Shown here: in pieces, positions 56,403 through 64,000 of the stretch
Layout: the number at the start of each line of letters is the position of its first letter
Position numbering within the stretch: the first letter of the stretch is position 1
DNA from: Sphingobacterium sp. B16(2022)
Lineage (GTDB): Bacteria > Bacteroidota > Bacteroidia > Sphingobacteriales > Sphingobacteriaceae
Assembly: GCF_012030425.1 (NCBI RefSeq)
Contig: NZ_JAAUVN010000001.1
Span: 2,170,001 to 2,234,000 of the forward strand
Reading direction: 5' to 3'
DNA: 64,000 bases
Position numbers and translations under genes: made by a program
The notes under the pieces: model-generated
The model's database searches: none
Seen by the model: only the letters and a program-made list of their open reading frames with translations
What the model was told of the DNA's origin: nothing

Positions 56403-57608
56403 ATGAAAATAGCTATTATTGGAACTTACCCACCTAGGCAGTGCGGAATTGCAACGTTTTCACATGATCTATATCACTCCCTGCCACGATCTTTAGCGAA
56501 TGATCATCACATATTTGCGGTATCTGATGGTTCGGAATATGTGTTTCCTGAAGAAGTAACTTATATCGTAGAGAAAGAAAATTTAGATAGTTATATTCAG
56601 GCTGCCGATGTCATCAACAATGCATTTGATGCCTGTATCATCCAACACGAGTACGGAATATTTGGCGGAGAAACAGGGAGCTACATTATTGACTTACTTC
56701 AACACTTAAATGTACCCATTCTTACCAACTTACATACCGTGCTGGAACATCCGCATCATAATGAATACCGTATTCTCCGTGAACTAGCGCAGTATAGCAG
56801 TAAAATCACGGTTATGACGAGTCGTGCCATCAATATGCTAGAGACAATATATCAAATTGATCGTAGTCAGGTAAGTCTAATACCACACGGTGTTCCAAAC
56901 TTCGATTGCGACCAAGAGATGGCGAAGAGAAAATTAGGATTTCAAAATAAAAAAGTCATGCTCAGTTTCGGCTTTTTAGGTAAAAGCAAAGGTTTTGAAA
57001 CAGCGATTCAGGCAGTTTCTGAAATTGAGAATGACGACTTCGTTTATATTATATTAGGTTCAACACATCCAAATGTTTTAAAGCATGAAGGTGACGCGTA
57101 CAGACATGATTTGATGGATATGGTCATGGCCCGTAATATTGGTCATAAAGTGCAATTTGTCAATCAATTTGCATCCGAAAAACTATTAAAGGAATATTTG
57201 AGCGCTTGCGATATTTATGTCACTCCTTACCCAAATGAAAACCAAATCAGCAGTGGAACACTGTCATTTGCACTGGGCGCTGGAGCGGCCTGTATTTCAA
57301 CTCCATATTGGTATGCTAAAGACCTCTTAGCAGATGACCGTGGGTTATTCTTTCCTTTTAATGACGCACATGCACTTTCGTCAGTTGTCAATGATCTTTT
57401 AGATCAACCTGAGAAAATGCACTATTACAGAAACAATGCTTTAGAATATGGAAAACAAATGTCTTGGGCAAATGTAGGAAAGAAACAATTTCAGTTACTG
57501 AATGAGCTATGCACAGCATCGAAAACTTCAACAATTTGTTTCAATGACACTGTTCAGCAAAACAACATTACGAACATATTTCACAGCAATAAAAGACTAT
57601 CTTCATAA
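56403..57608 (+). CDS. GT4 family glycosyltransferase
   Basis: A 401-aa GT-B fold glycosyltransferase starting MKIAIIGTYPPRQCGIATFS. The acceptor-side HEYGIFGGETG loop and the C-terminal donor domain (LSFGFLGKSKGFETAIQAV, SSGTLSFALGAGAACISTPYWYA) are clear. This type is related to mannosyltransferases that act with glycoside phosphorylases; donor and acceptor are unknown. The last ~25 residues are a low-complexity tail. Confidence 0.87.
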   Translation: MKIAIIGTYPPRQCGIATFSHDLYHSLPRSLANDHHIFAVSDGSEYVFPEEVTYIVEKENLDSYIQAADVINNAFDACIIQHEYGIFGGETGSYIIDLLQHLNVPILTNLHTVLEHPHHNEYRILRELAQYSSKITVMTSRAINMLETIYQIDRSQVSLIPHGVPNFDCDQEMAKRKLGFQNKKVMLSFGFLGKSKGFETAIQAVSEIENDDFVYIILGSTHPNVLKHEGDAYRHDLMDMVMARNIGHKVQFVNQFASEKLLKEYLSACDIYVTPYPNENQISSGTLSFALGAGAACISTPYWYAKDLLADDRGLFFPFNDAHALSSVVNDLLDQPEKMHYYRNNALEYGKQMSWANVGKKQFQLLNELCTASKTSTICFNDTVQQNNITNIFHSNKRLSS

Positions 57609-57634
57609 TGAAACTACCACAATGATTTGTTTAT

Positions 57635-57793
57635 ATGAAAAATAAAGCTCTAAAAACAATAGCAAAAATTCCCAAAGAGAAATCTAATGATTTATCTCAG
57701 AACAAAGTGAAAAGCAATACCGGTACACCACCAAAAAAAGACACGAATCCGCTTCCGCCAAATCCAAATGAAGTGGACAATCACGACACGTAG
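57635..57793 (+). CDS. Small Pro/Lys-rich protein (52 aa)
   Basis: ATG to TAG, too short for most gene finders. The product is highly charged and disordered, with TGTPPKKD and NPLPPNPNEVDNHD. It starts 26 bases after the GT4 stop, and its stop codon lies inside a strong hairpin. The codon use and composition look protein-like, but I know no family. Confidence 0.45.
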   Translation: MKNKALKTIAKIPKEKSNDLSQNKVKSNTGTPPKKDTNPLPPNPNEVDNHDT

Positions 57794-57815
57794 TGCCATG
57801 ACTATCATGGCACTA
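57791..57815. terminator. Hairpin at the convergent junction
   Basis: TAGTGCCATGA and TCATGGCACTA form a perfect 11-base stem with a 3-base loop; no T-tract follows. It begins at the stop codon of the 52-aa gene. Confidence 0.55.
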
Positions 57816-57840
57816 CATTCCAATTATTGAGCTCAAAAAT

Positions 57841-58518
57841 TTATTCTTTACCTTCAAACTTTTTGTACAGATCATAATCAAATGGAATACGCATCGTCAG
57901 ATCTTTAGCTTCCCAAATATCGCCTTTTGACGGCTGATAAAAATCATACGCGGGCTTAAGAAAATTATCTCCATCAGGTGCTTCCTGCCAATCTTTCTTA
58001 TCTCTATTATATAACAAAATCATACAGCTTACACAATTGTAATTGCCATCTGTATTTGGGTTATCGTAACACTTACCAACTTTTATATTGATCTTTTGAT
58101 TAATAATGACGTCCGTTAATCGGCCATCAGTATGGCGGATCAACGCAGCCTGTGCATCTTCATGATCAGGTCTAATTTTAGCTTCAACAAGACGATCAAA
58201 ATTTGCTTTTTTAATCTTTTCAAGTTCACTTGCAACAACTTCAGGTGCCACACGGCTCGTATCTAACGAGTAAATATCATCAGGAGAAACTACCGCAGCT
58301 ACCTCAGTTTGAATATTACCGTCTGTTGGATTATTTGCTAATATTCTTTTATTTTCTTCATAATTTTCCCAATCAGCTTTTGAATAGGTTACATATTGCT
58401 GCGCTTTATAGAGCAATGTTTCATTTGGCGTGATATATATAAAATTACTAGCAATAAGCAATACGATTAATACAGCTACTGTTCCTAAAAGAATCATTTT
58501 GGTTTTGTTACTTTTCAT
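57841..58518 (-). CDS. Hypothetical membrane-anchored protein
   Basis: A 225-aa protein with one N-terminal membrane helix (about 8-30) and an otherwise soluble, probably periplasmic domain. It holds two close Cys pairs (KCYDNPNTDGNYNCVSCM), which may bind metal or form disulfides. I do not recognise the family. It forms a run of minus-strand envelope genes with the next three. Confidence 0.7.
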   Translation of the reverse strand: MKSNKTKMILLGTVAVLIVLLIASNFIYITPNETLLYKAQQYVTYSKADWENYEENKRILANNPTDGNIQTEVAAVVSPDDIYSLDTSRVAPEVVASELEKIKKANFDRLVEAKIRPDHEDAQAALIRHTDGRLTDVIINQKINIKVGKCYDNPNTDGNYNCVSCMILLYNRDKKDWQEAPDGDNFLKPAYDFYQPSKGDIWEAKDLTMRIPFDYDLYKKFEGKE

Positions 58519-58561
58519 TTAAATTTATCTTATGTTTTAATTATTTATATTACTGAGGTTT

Positions 58562-58855
58562 TTACACCTGCAATCGTAGTCTTATCCAATTGATTACAAA
58601 CAGACCAATAAAACAGATCAGGATATAAAGCTGAATTTTATTTACTTTTCTTGTTCCAAATTTCCAAACGCAGATTCTGTCAATCACAATGATGAGCAAA
58701 ACAGGAATCAGTCCAAAAAAAATGTACATCGCGGCTAACTTATCTGGAGCAGAAACCCCCGTAGCTAATACAATCGCAATTAAAATTCCGATCAAAATCG
58801 ATAATGCACTTAACGTAAAAAAGATCGTTATTTTATTTTTAAAAAAATCTTTCAT
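58562..58855 (-). CDS. Small three-helix membrane protein
   Basis: A 97-aa hydrophobic protein with helices at about 12-32, 42-60 and 76-93 and a basic loop. No family recognised. It is 43 bases upstream of the preceding gene in the same direction and may be co-transcribed. Confidence 0.65.
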   Translation of the reverse strand: MKDFFKNKITIFFTLSALSILIGILIAIVLATGVSAPDKLAAMYIFFGLIPVLLIIVIDRICVWKFGTRKVNKIQLYILICFIGLFVINWIRLRLQV

Positions 58856-58929
58856 TTTTCAATAGCTTTAATAAGCAGATTTTCGCAACGTTATTATGAT
58901 ACATAATAAGGCTTAAAAAAAAGTGTTCA

Positions 58930-59676
58930 TTATTTTTTTTTAATTATTCCATTTTCATTTACATCATATTCTATACCTTCTGATACAAGTGTTACGCTAC
59001 CATTTTCAAAACGACTTGGATAAGAAAAACGAGGTGGGCTAATTATTTTTTGATTAAAATCCATAATTCCCCATTTAGCGGTATTGTTACCGTTACCTAT
59101 AGGAATCAAAACTTGAAACATGATCAAGCCATTCTTGCCCATCATAAATAAATCATCATATTTTACCGGAACAATAATTTGACCAGCGGCATTGATGTAG
59201 CCCTTCTTATCATTTTTACTGACTTTTATCAATCCAAATTTTGTATCCATCGAATCGGCCGCATTATTCCCAAAATAGATATCATCAAATTGAGGGTTTA
59301 CAATTTCAACACCCTCGCTATTGACTATACCATAATTATTAAGGGAATCACTAACGACGAAAAAATCATTTTCCGTCCTAATGCGCATCGTTACACTGCT
59401 GTAAATAGGCTGTATAATAACTTTCCCACTCTTATCAATAAGACCCAGACCCAAACTATTTCCATCTTTATCCAACTTACTGAATGTGGCATAAAGATCT
59501 TCTCCAAATGAAGAATAAGCATCATAATTGGGATCGCTGTTTTCCCATGCATTATCCTGCACATTATAATGTCCTGGCAATTGCACTATTTTAGATTTTC
59601 GCATGTCCTGCTTTTGTATCGTATTATTGGTACAGGCAGATAAAATCGTAAAGAAAAATAATAATAAATAGTTCAT
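58930..59676 (-). CDS. WG-repeat lipoprotein
   Basis: A 248-aa lipoprotein (lipobox ILSAC ending at Cys15) built from WG-type repeats, recognisable as GLIDKSGKVIIQPIYSSV, GIVNSEGVEIVNPQFDDI, GYINAAGQIIVPVKYDDL and WGIMDFNQKIISPPRF. Such beta-rich repeats usually mediate binding at the cell surface; no enzyme function is implied. Confidence 0.85.
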   Translation of the reverse strand: MNYLLLFFFTILSACTNNTIQKQDMRKSKIVQLPGHYNVQDNAWENSDPNYDAYSSFGEDLYATFSKLDKDGNSLGLGLIDKSGKVIIQPIYSSVTMRIRTENDFFVVSDSLNNYGIVNSEGVEIVNPQFDDIYFGNNAADSMDTKFGLIKVSKNDKKGYINAAGQIIVPVKYDDLFMMGKNGLIMFQVLIPIGNGNNTAKWGIMDFNQKIISPPRFSYPSRFENGSVTLVSEGIEYDVNENGIIKKK

Positions 59677-59875
59677 TTATATAATTTGAAAATGACACCA
59701 TTAGCAATCTCGATGATGTTCAATTGTTACTATTACAAAAATACCTTAAACATCGACAATATTGTGATGGGTTTACAATTCGCTTAAGAGATCTTACAAT
59801 CCGTGTTCGATTATTTTAAACGAAAAAACTAGTATATGATTTAGCTATGAAAATATTAATACTAAAAAGTACACT

Positions 59876-60694
59876 TCATACTCTTGCTAAAAATTTACTA
59901 ATGACAACTGGCAGAATAACCATTAATATTAAACAGCAAAGCGTTAGGATATGATCTTTACCATTATCTCCGAAGAAATAGATAACAAGTGCCAAAACGA
60001 GGATAGGACTAAAAATATAAATCTTATGAATGTAATATTGATTTTCTTTACTTAGATTTTGTTGAATAAACTCGTCTCTATTTAAAAGATTTGGATAATT
60101 AATTTTTACAAAATCGTAAATCTGTTCTAGATCAATTGTTGTTAGCGCTCTAGGTCGTATCAATAGATCATCTATTGCAATGGTCATATCTTTTCTTTTG
60201 AAAGAGATAGCGCTAATTTTTTCTGCAGCATACTTCTTTAAATAACTTCTAGGATCTAGTGCATAGCCTTTATAATCTGCATCATTCTCCGTTGATAAAC
60301 AATGTAGCTCTCTGCTATCCAAATAGAAAATTTCAAAACTATCAAGTGCTTTATAAGTTTGATAACTCGATTTTATGAAAAATAAAAAAGTTAGAAAAAT
60401 CGAAGAAAGGACGATCTGTAAAAATTCAATATCCTGCCATTCACTCAACAGATATATAGCAACAAAGGACAAGCCAATAAAGTAGAGAAAATAGTTGAAC
60501 TTGACGAAGCTATGAACAACATATAGTACAGTTACTAAAGCAAGTCCGGAAAGTCCACTTTTCCAATCTATTATAATGCCAATGACTCCTAAAAGAGAAA
60601 ACATAATGACAAAAATTAATGAAATGGCACTATTATTCTTTCCAAACTTTTTTTTCGAAATACTGATAGAATTATTTTTTTTACTCATTATCAA
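59876..60694 (-). CDS. Hypothetical membrane protein
   Basis: A 272-aa protein with four predicted helices in the first 115 residues, a soluble middle part (about 120-200; ISAISFKRKDMTIAIDDLL, a PH-like pattern) and two C-terminal helices. Start at 60694 or at the Met two codons later. The family is not recognised. Confidence 0.65.
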   Translation of the reverse strand: MIMSKKNNSISISKKKFGKNNSAISLIFVIMFSLLGVIGIIIDWKSGLSGLALVTVLYVVHSFVKFNYFLYFIGLSFVAIYLLSEWQDIEFLQIVLSSIFLTFLFFIKSSYQTYKALDSFEIFYLDSRELHCLSTENDADYKGYALDPRSYLKKYAAEKISAISFKRKDMTIAIDDLLIRPRALTTIDLEQIYDFVKINYPNLLNRDEFIQQNLSKENQYYIHKIYIFSPILVLALVIYFFGDNGKDHILTLCCLILMVILPVVISKFLARV

Positions 60695-60849
60695 TTGACT
60701 TCAAAATATCATCAATGTATGGTATCAAAGTATATAAGCAACAACCTGAATTTTTTAGCGCATAGCCTCAATTAAAAAGAAATTATTCCATGTACACATT
60801 GATCTATCTAGGACAAAGAGAAAGATTACATCGTCTATGAAGGTTTATA

Positions 60850-61968
60850 TTATTTATGGATCTTTTTACTATTTTTCTCATTCCCCGTATTAGTTTGTTC
60901 GACCGGCAATGTCATGATAAGAGGTGCCACAACCTCCTTCAGCTCTTCATCATCGACCTTCTTCAATACTTTTCCTTTATAACGATATGACTTTTCGATC
61001 TCAGTACAGCTACTGAAAAAGATAGTTGAATCGGAAAATACTAATTCTTCTCGTCCCTTCATAACCCTATCCATAAGATTCTGTTTAAGAAACTGACTCA
61101 AGATACGATCATCCTGATACACATTATCTTCATAATAGGCATCATTATCCGAGTCATCCTGCCGCATATACTGGTTAGTAAATTTGTCCAGACGATAGGT
61201 AGAAAGATCCCTTTCAAAAGTGCCATAATGCTTATTAACAAGCATAAAATCACGTGATTTAAACGATGTAAGATATTCATTTTTCATCATCATGATATCA
61301 TTCCATTCATGATCACTTTCCTGTTTCTTATAACCGTCTTCCCCTCCATAATTAGAAAGCTGGATCACCAATTGATTATCTTCATTCTTATATAACGCTC
61401 CGGAAAAATCTTCATATTCTCGTCGGGCTTTATTGTGTACGAGCACAAAATTATTAAAGCCTTTATCATTCTGATAATTCCATGAAGCTAGAGAATCGTC
61501 CTGACTATTTTCTGCGGCATATAAACTAATACTTCTCGGAAAAGTATTTTTTTCATATACAAATGGGCTACTAAAGCAGTTCGCATCGTCATTAAACACT
61601 TGCTGTACACTGTCTTTATCAAACTTGACATAGGTATTTCCATCTTCAAAACCTACAAAAGCCATTTTCGTTCCCGCGCCTAGAGATGGATCTTGGTGGG
61701 CATAGATCTCAAATAGATCTTGTTTATCCGTATAAAAAAGTAAGTAGTCCTTTTCAAAACCATAATGCCCAAAAACTGCTGTAGCATAGCCATAAAGCAT
61801 AAAAGTACCATCTTCAAAAAGACAGATGCCGTCATTACTCCCGTACCGTCCACTGATTTCTTTATATCTTTCTTGATTTTCTCCCTGCGGAAGATAACCC
61901 TTCCGCTGTGCCGATACAGAAATTCCCATCATCATAACACATACCATTAAAGATGTCTTTATCATCAT
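60850..61968 (-). CDS. Hypothetical secreted protein
   Basis: A 372-aa protein with a signal peptide (about 1-20, VSAQ). The N-terminal part contains ISGRYGSNDGICLFEDGTFMLYGYATAVFG, a pattern of small beta-rich extracellular domains. The rest is acidic and polar. I do not recognise it. Confidence 0.7.
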   Translation of the reverse strand: MMIKTSLMVCVMMMGISVSAQRKGYLPQGENQERYKEISGRYGSNDGICLFEDGTFMLYGYATAVFGHYGFEKDYLLFYTDKQDLFEIYAHQDPSLGAGTKMAFVGFEDGNTYVKFDKDSVQQVFNDDANCFSSPFVYEKNTFPRSISLYAAENSQDDSLASWNYQNDKGFNNFVLVHNKARREYEDFSGALYKNEDNQLVIQLSNYGGEDGYKKQESDHEWNDIMMMKNEYLTSFKSRDFMLVNKHYGTFERDLSTYRLDKFTNQYMRQDDSDNDAYYEDNVYQDDRILSQFLKQNLMDRVMKGREELVFSDSTIFFSSCTEIEKSYRYKGKVLKKVDDEELKEVVAPLIMTLPVEQTNTGNEKNSKKIHK

Positions 61969-62166
61969 TTATATTTATTAATTGAAAAGTAATTCAACTG
62001 CCAGATATCTTTACCGCAGATCGGAAAGAAAATAGCAATGATAACAACAAACTTATCATTAATATTAACCTTTTCGAAATAGTATTATCAAAAAATTTAT
62101 ACACCTCCTATTCATGAAAATCGAAATAACAGCATAAAATCCTGATAATCATCTGACAACATTATA

Positions 62167-63138
62167 TTAAGACACACCTTGATCAGCGGGTTTGGCCGGA
62201 ATTTCTTCCACCACACGCTCACGCTCCTTTTCTTCTACATAAACCGCATAGTCAGCAGGTTTAATCGGTATACCGTTTGCAATGGCATTTTCACGTGTGT
62301 AGACCGCACCAAAATACAAGATAGCAGCAGTATAGTATACCCATAATAATACTAATACAAGTGCACCTGCAGCACCATAGGTTGACTCAGTTCCGGAAGA
62401 TTCTAAATATAATCCAATGGCATACCTACCGATAATAAATAATAAGGCTGTAAAAAGAGCTCCCGTGCGTACAGTCTTCCACTCGATCTTAACATCAGGC
62501 AATGTTCTGAATATGATTCCGAATAAAATAAATATAATTCCAAAGCTTAATGCAAAATTAACTGCATTCATAAAGAAAACTGTTATATCAGGGAAATAGA
62601 CCTGCAATCGATCTGTAAAAGCTAGAATGATACCATTGACAACCAATGTGACCATTAATAAAAATCCAAGTCCAACAACTAGAGAGGAAGATAGCAATCG
62701 ATCCGTAATCAACTTGAGCCAGCCTCGTTTTGGTTTTGCCCGAACATGCCATATCCTATTAATGGAATTTTGAATATCTCCAAATACAGTCGTAGCTCCA
62801 ATTACCAAGGTGATAATACTAGCAATCAATGCAAAATTTGATTTACCTGATAGTTTCAGATTGCTGATCACTTCCTGAATTTGTCTGGCGGCGCTTGGAC
62901 CAACCAAACCTCTCATTTCTGAAAACACTTTCCCTTGAATCGCATCCTCTCCAAAAAAGATCCCTGCAAGGGAAATCATAAGCACGAGAATCGGACCGAT
63001 TGAAAATATAGTGTAATACGAAAGTGAGGCACTGTATTTAAGACAATCTTCATTCATAAATCCCGATACTGTCGATTTAAATATGTTTATGTATTTACTT
63101 ATAAATCCTTTTTTTTTATTTTCCATAGTCCTGATCAC
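62167..63138 (-). CDS. YihY/BrkB family inner-membrane protein
   Basis: A 323-aa protein with six membrane helices. Family landmarks: DCLKYSASLSYYTIFSIGPILVLM, SINRIWHVRAKPKRGWL and TYGAAGALVLVLLWVYYTAAILYFGAVYTR. YihY/BrkB proteins are poorly understood; a link to envelope lipid or serum resistance has been suggested for some. A Met four codons downstream is an alternative start. Confidence 0.92.
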   Translation of the reverse strand: MIRTMENKKKGFISKYINIFKSTVSGFMNEDCLKYSASLSYYTIFSIGPILVLMISLAGIFFGEDAIQGKVFSEMRGLVGPSAARQIQEVISNLKLSGKSNFALIASIITLVIGATTVFGDIQNSINRIWHVRAKPKRGWLKLITDRLLSSSLVVGLGFLLMVTLVVNGIILAFTDRLQVYFPDITVFFMNAVNFALSFGIIFILFGIIFRTLPDVKIEWKTVRTGALFTALLFIIGRYAIGLYLESSGTESTYGAAGALVLVLLWVYYTAAILYFGAVYTRENAIANGIPIKPADYAVYVEEKERERVVEEIPAKPADQGVS

Positions 63139-63199
63139 TTTGTTAAACGCCTAGAAATCATTTTTTATAATTTATCTATAACACAATGTCGCTGTAACA

Positions 63200-64000
63200 C
63201 TAAATTTGTGGCACAGGAGCATTGTTATAAATTAAACCTTCATTTTTTAATTCCGCCCAAAGTTGAGGGGGAATTACGGTATTCAAAGCCTCAACATTGG
63301 ATCGTACTTGATCTGTAGTACTTGCACCAGGTATGATTGAAACGAAATCCTCACTTGCAAGCACAAATTGAAGGGCAATAGGGATAATTCCGACACCATG
63401 AGAAGCTCCTATTTGTGCAATACGCTCACGTTTTTCAATCATGCCCTTTGGTATAAAAGATTTGTAATTATATCGGTTTCTCCCAGCAATAAATCCTGAA
63501 TTATATCCAGCACCAGAAACGAGCTTTACTCCACTTTTTTGCACAGCGGGTAGAAGGCGGTCGACAGCATCTTCATGTTCTAATATTGAATATTGAGTGG
63601 CAGACAGACAGATATCAGGGTCCGCTACTGCAAGACAGTCCAAAATAGGTTCAATTTTATTGACACCAAGTCCCCAGCCTTTTATTATACCTTGGTCACG
63701 GTAGTCCGATAATACTTTAAATGCGCCATCTGCTGCTTGTTTGAAGTAATAGTCATAGCGGTCACCAACCTGATCTTCAGACAGATCATGTACAAATACA
63801 ATATCCAGATGATCAACGCCCATCCGCAGTAAGCTATCATCAATCGAACGCTTAGTTCCATCTGCAGTATAGTCATGTTCGAAATCAAATGGAAATGGTG
63901 CCTTCCACATGGTAGGCGGAACAGCTTCGGGTATCACTGGATCAAATAATCGACCAATTTTTGAAGAGAGGATATAGTCAGACCGATCTTGATCTTTTAA
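63200..64000 (-). CDS. Aldo/keto reductase (partial, 5' end outside the window)
   Basis: Visible are 267 codons to the stop; the frame continues past the right edge (LSSKIGRLFDPVIPEA precedes the apparent GTG at 63937). The fold is a TIM barrel of the L-fucose/D-threo-aldose dehydrogenase type (SSKIGRLF, DIVFVHD, KGWGLGVNKIEP, ATQYSILEHEDA, SIIPGASTTDQV). It oxidises or reduces a sugar or aldehyde with NAD(P). The catalytic Tyr/Lys region lies mostly outside the window. Confidence 0.87.
   Translation of the reverse strand, partial: LKDQDRSDYILSSKIGRLFDPVIPEAVPPTMWKAPFPFDFEHDYTADGTKRSIDDSLLRMGVDHLDIVFVHDLSEDQVGDRYDYYFKQAADGAFKVLSDYRDQGIIKGWGLGVNKIEPILDCLAVADPDICLSATQYSILEHEDAVDRLLPAVQKSGVKLVSGAGYNSGFIAGRNRYNYKSFIPKGMIEKRERIAQIGASHGVGIIPIALQFVLASEDFVSIIPGASTTDQVRSNVEALNTVIPPQLWAELKNEGLIYNNAPVPQI

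Noticed and set aside
63200..63937. Complete aldo/keto reductase starting at the GTG at 63937
   Set aside because: The frame and the family's conserved LSSKIGRLF segment continue upstream to the window edge, so the gene is only partial.

Overview
The window is AT-rich chromosomal DNA from a Bacteroidota bacterium, most likely Sphingobacteriaceae (Sphingobacterium or a close relative). The main evidence is promoters of the Bacteroidota type (TTTG, about 20 bases, TAnnTTTG), lipoproteins, very large hybrid histidine kinases with Hpt or several receiver domains, DUF3347/HMA and multicopper copper genes, GH123-like/DUF4091 hydrolases, LytTR and Crp/Fnr one-component regulators, and almost no Shine-Dalgarno sequences. 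No tRNA, rRNA, insertion sequence, prophage or CRISPR array is visible.

Layout. 1-8.1 kb is a minus-strand operon: a 1303-aa hybrid histidine kinase, a lone receiver domain, a membrane-anchored HEAT-like protein and a giant GT2 synthase fused to an LtaS/BcsG-like sulfatase-fold domain (cut by the window edge). 8.4-10.4 kb holds a Crp/Fnr-family regulator and purA, each preceded by the same 14-bp palindrome in the same promoter position. 10.5-14.6 kb has a GT4 glycosyltransferase, Ohr, a DUF4136-like lipoprotein and a frameshifted ClbS/DfsB gene. 14.7-18.9 kb is a small metabolic cluster (TIM-barrel isomerase, DeoR regulator, HAD phosphatase, VOC protein) and a divergent MFS transporter. The divergent pair VOC/MFS is separated by a 50-bp perfect palindrome that contains two superimposed, mirror-image promoters. 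19-28 kb holds mostly single genes: DUF1772, a methyltransferase, a CrtA-like protein with an unknown partner, a CPA1 antiporter, DUF1905/YdeI, cupin, CPBP protease and LytTR regulator.

28.4-34.6 kb contains an alpha/beta hydrolase, a secreted GH123-like hydrolase and a thiamine salvage operon thiM-thiE-thiD-tenA under a TPP riboswitch. 35-40.8 kb is an RND efflux operon (adaptor, HAE1-type pump, NodT/TolC-like channel). 42-45.8 kb is a copper-handling cluster: a His/Cys-rich secreted protein, an HMA-DUF3347 protein and a multicopper oxidase with a C-terminal barrel-like domain. 46-48.6 kb has DUF2383, surE and a lipid kinase. 48.7-56 kb is a minus-strand signalling block: two sensor kinases, two receiver proteins, CheR and CheB, without CheA or CheW. 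56.4-64 kb has a GT4 glycosyltransferase, a group of poorly known envelope proteins, a YihY/BrkB membrane protein and a partial aldo/keto reductase.

The most interesting points are the synthase-sulfatase fusion, which looks like a one-chain counterpart of BcsA plus BcsG; the fully symmetric bidirectional promoter; the regulator whose two predicted sites both sit at -41.5; and a set of genes whose start codon lies only 4-5 bases after the promoter -7 box, suggesting leaderless mRNAs.
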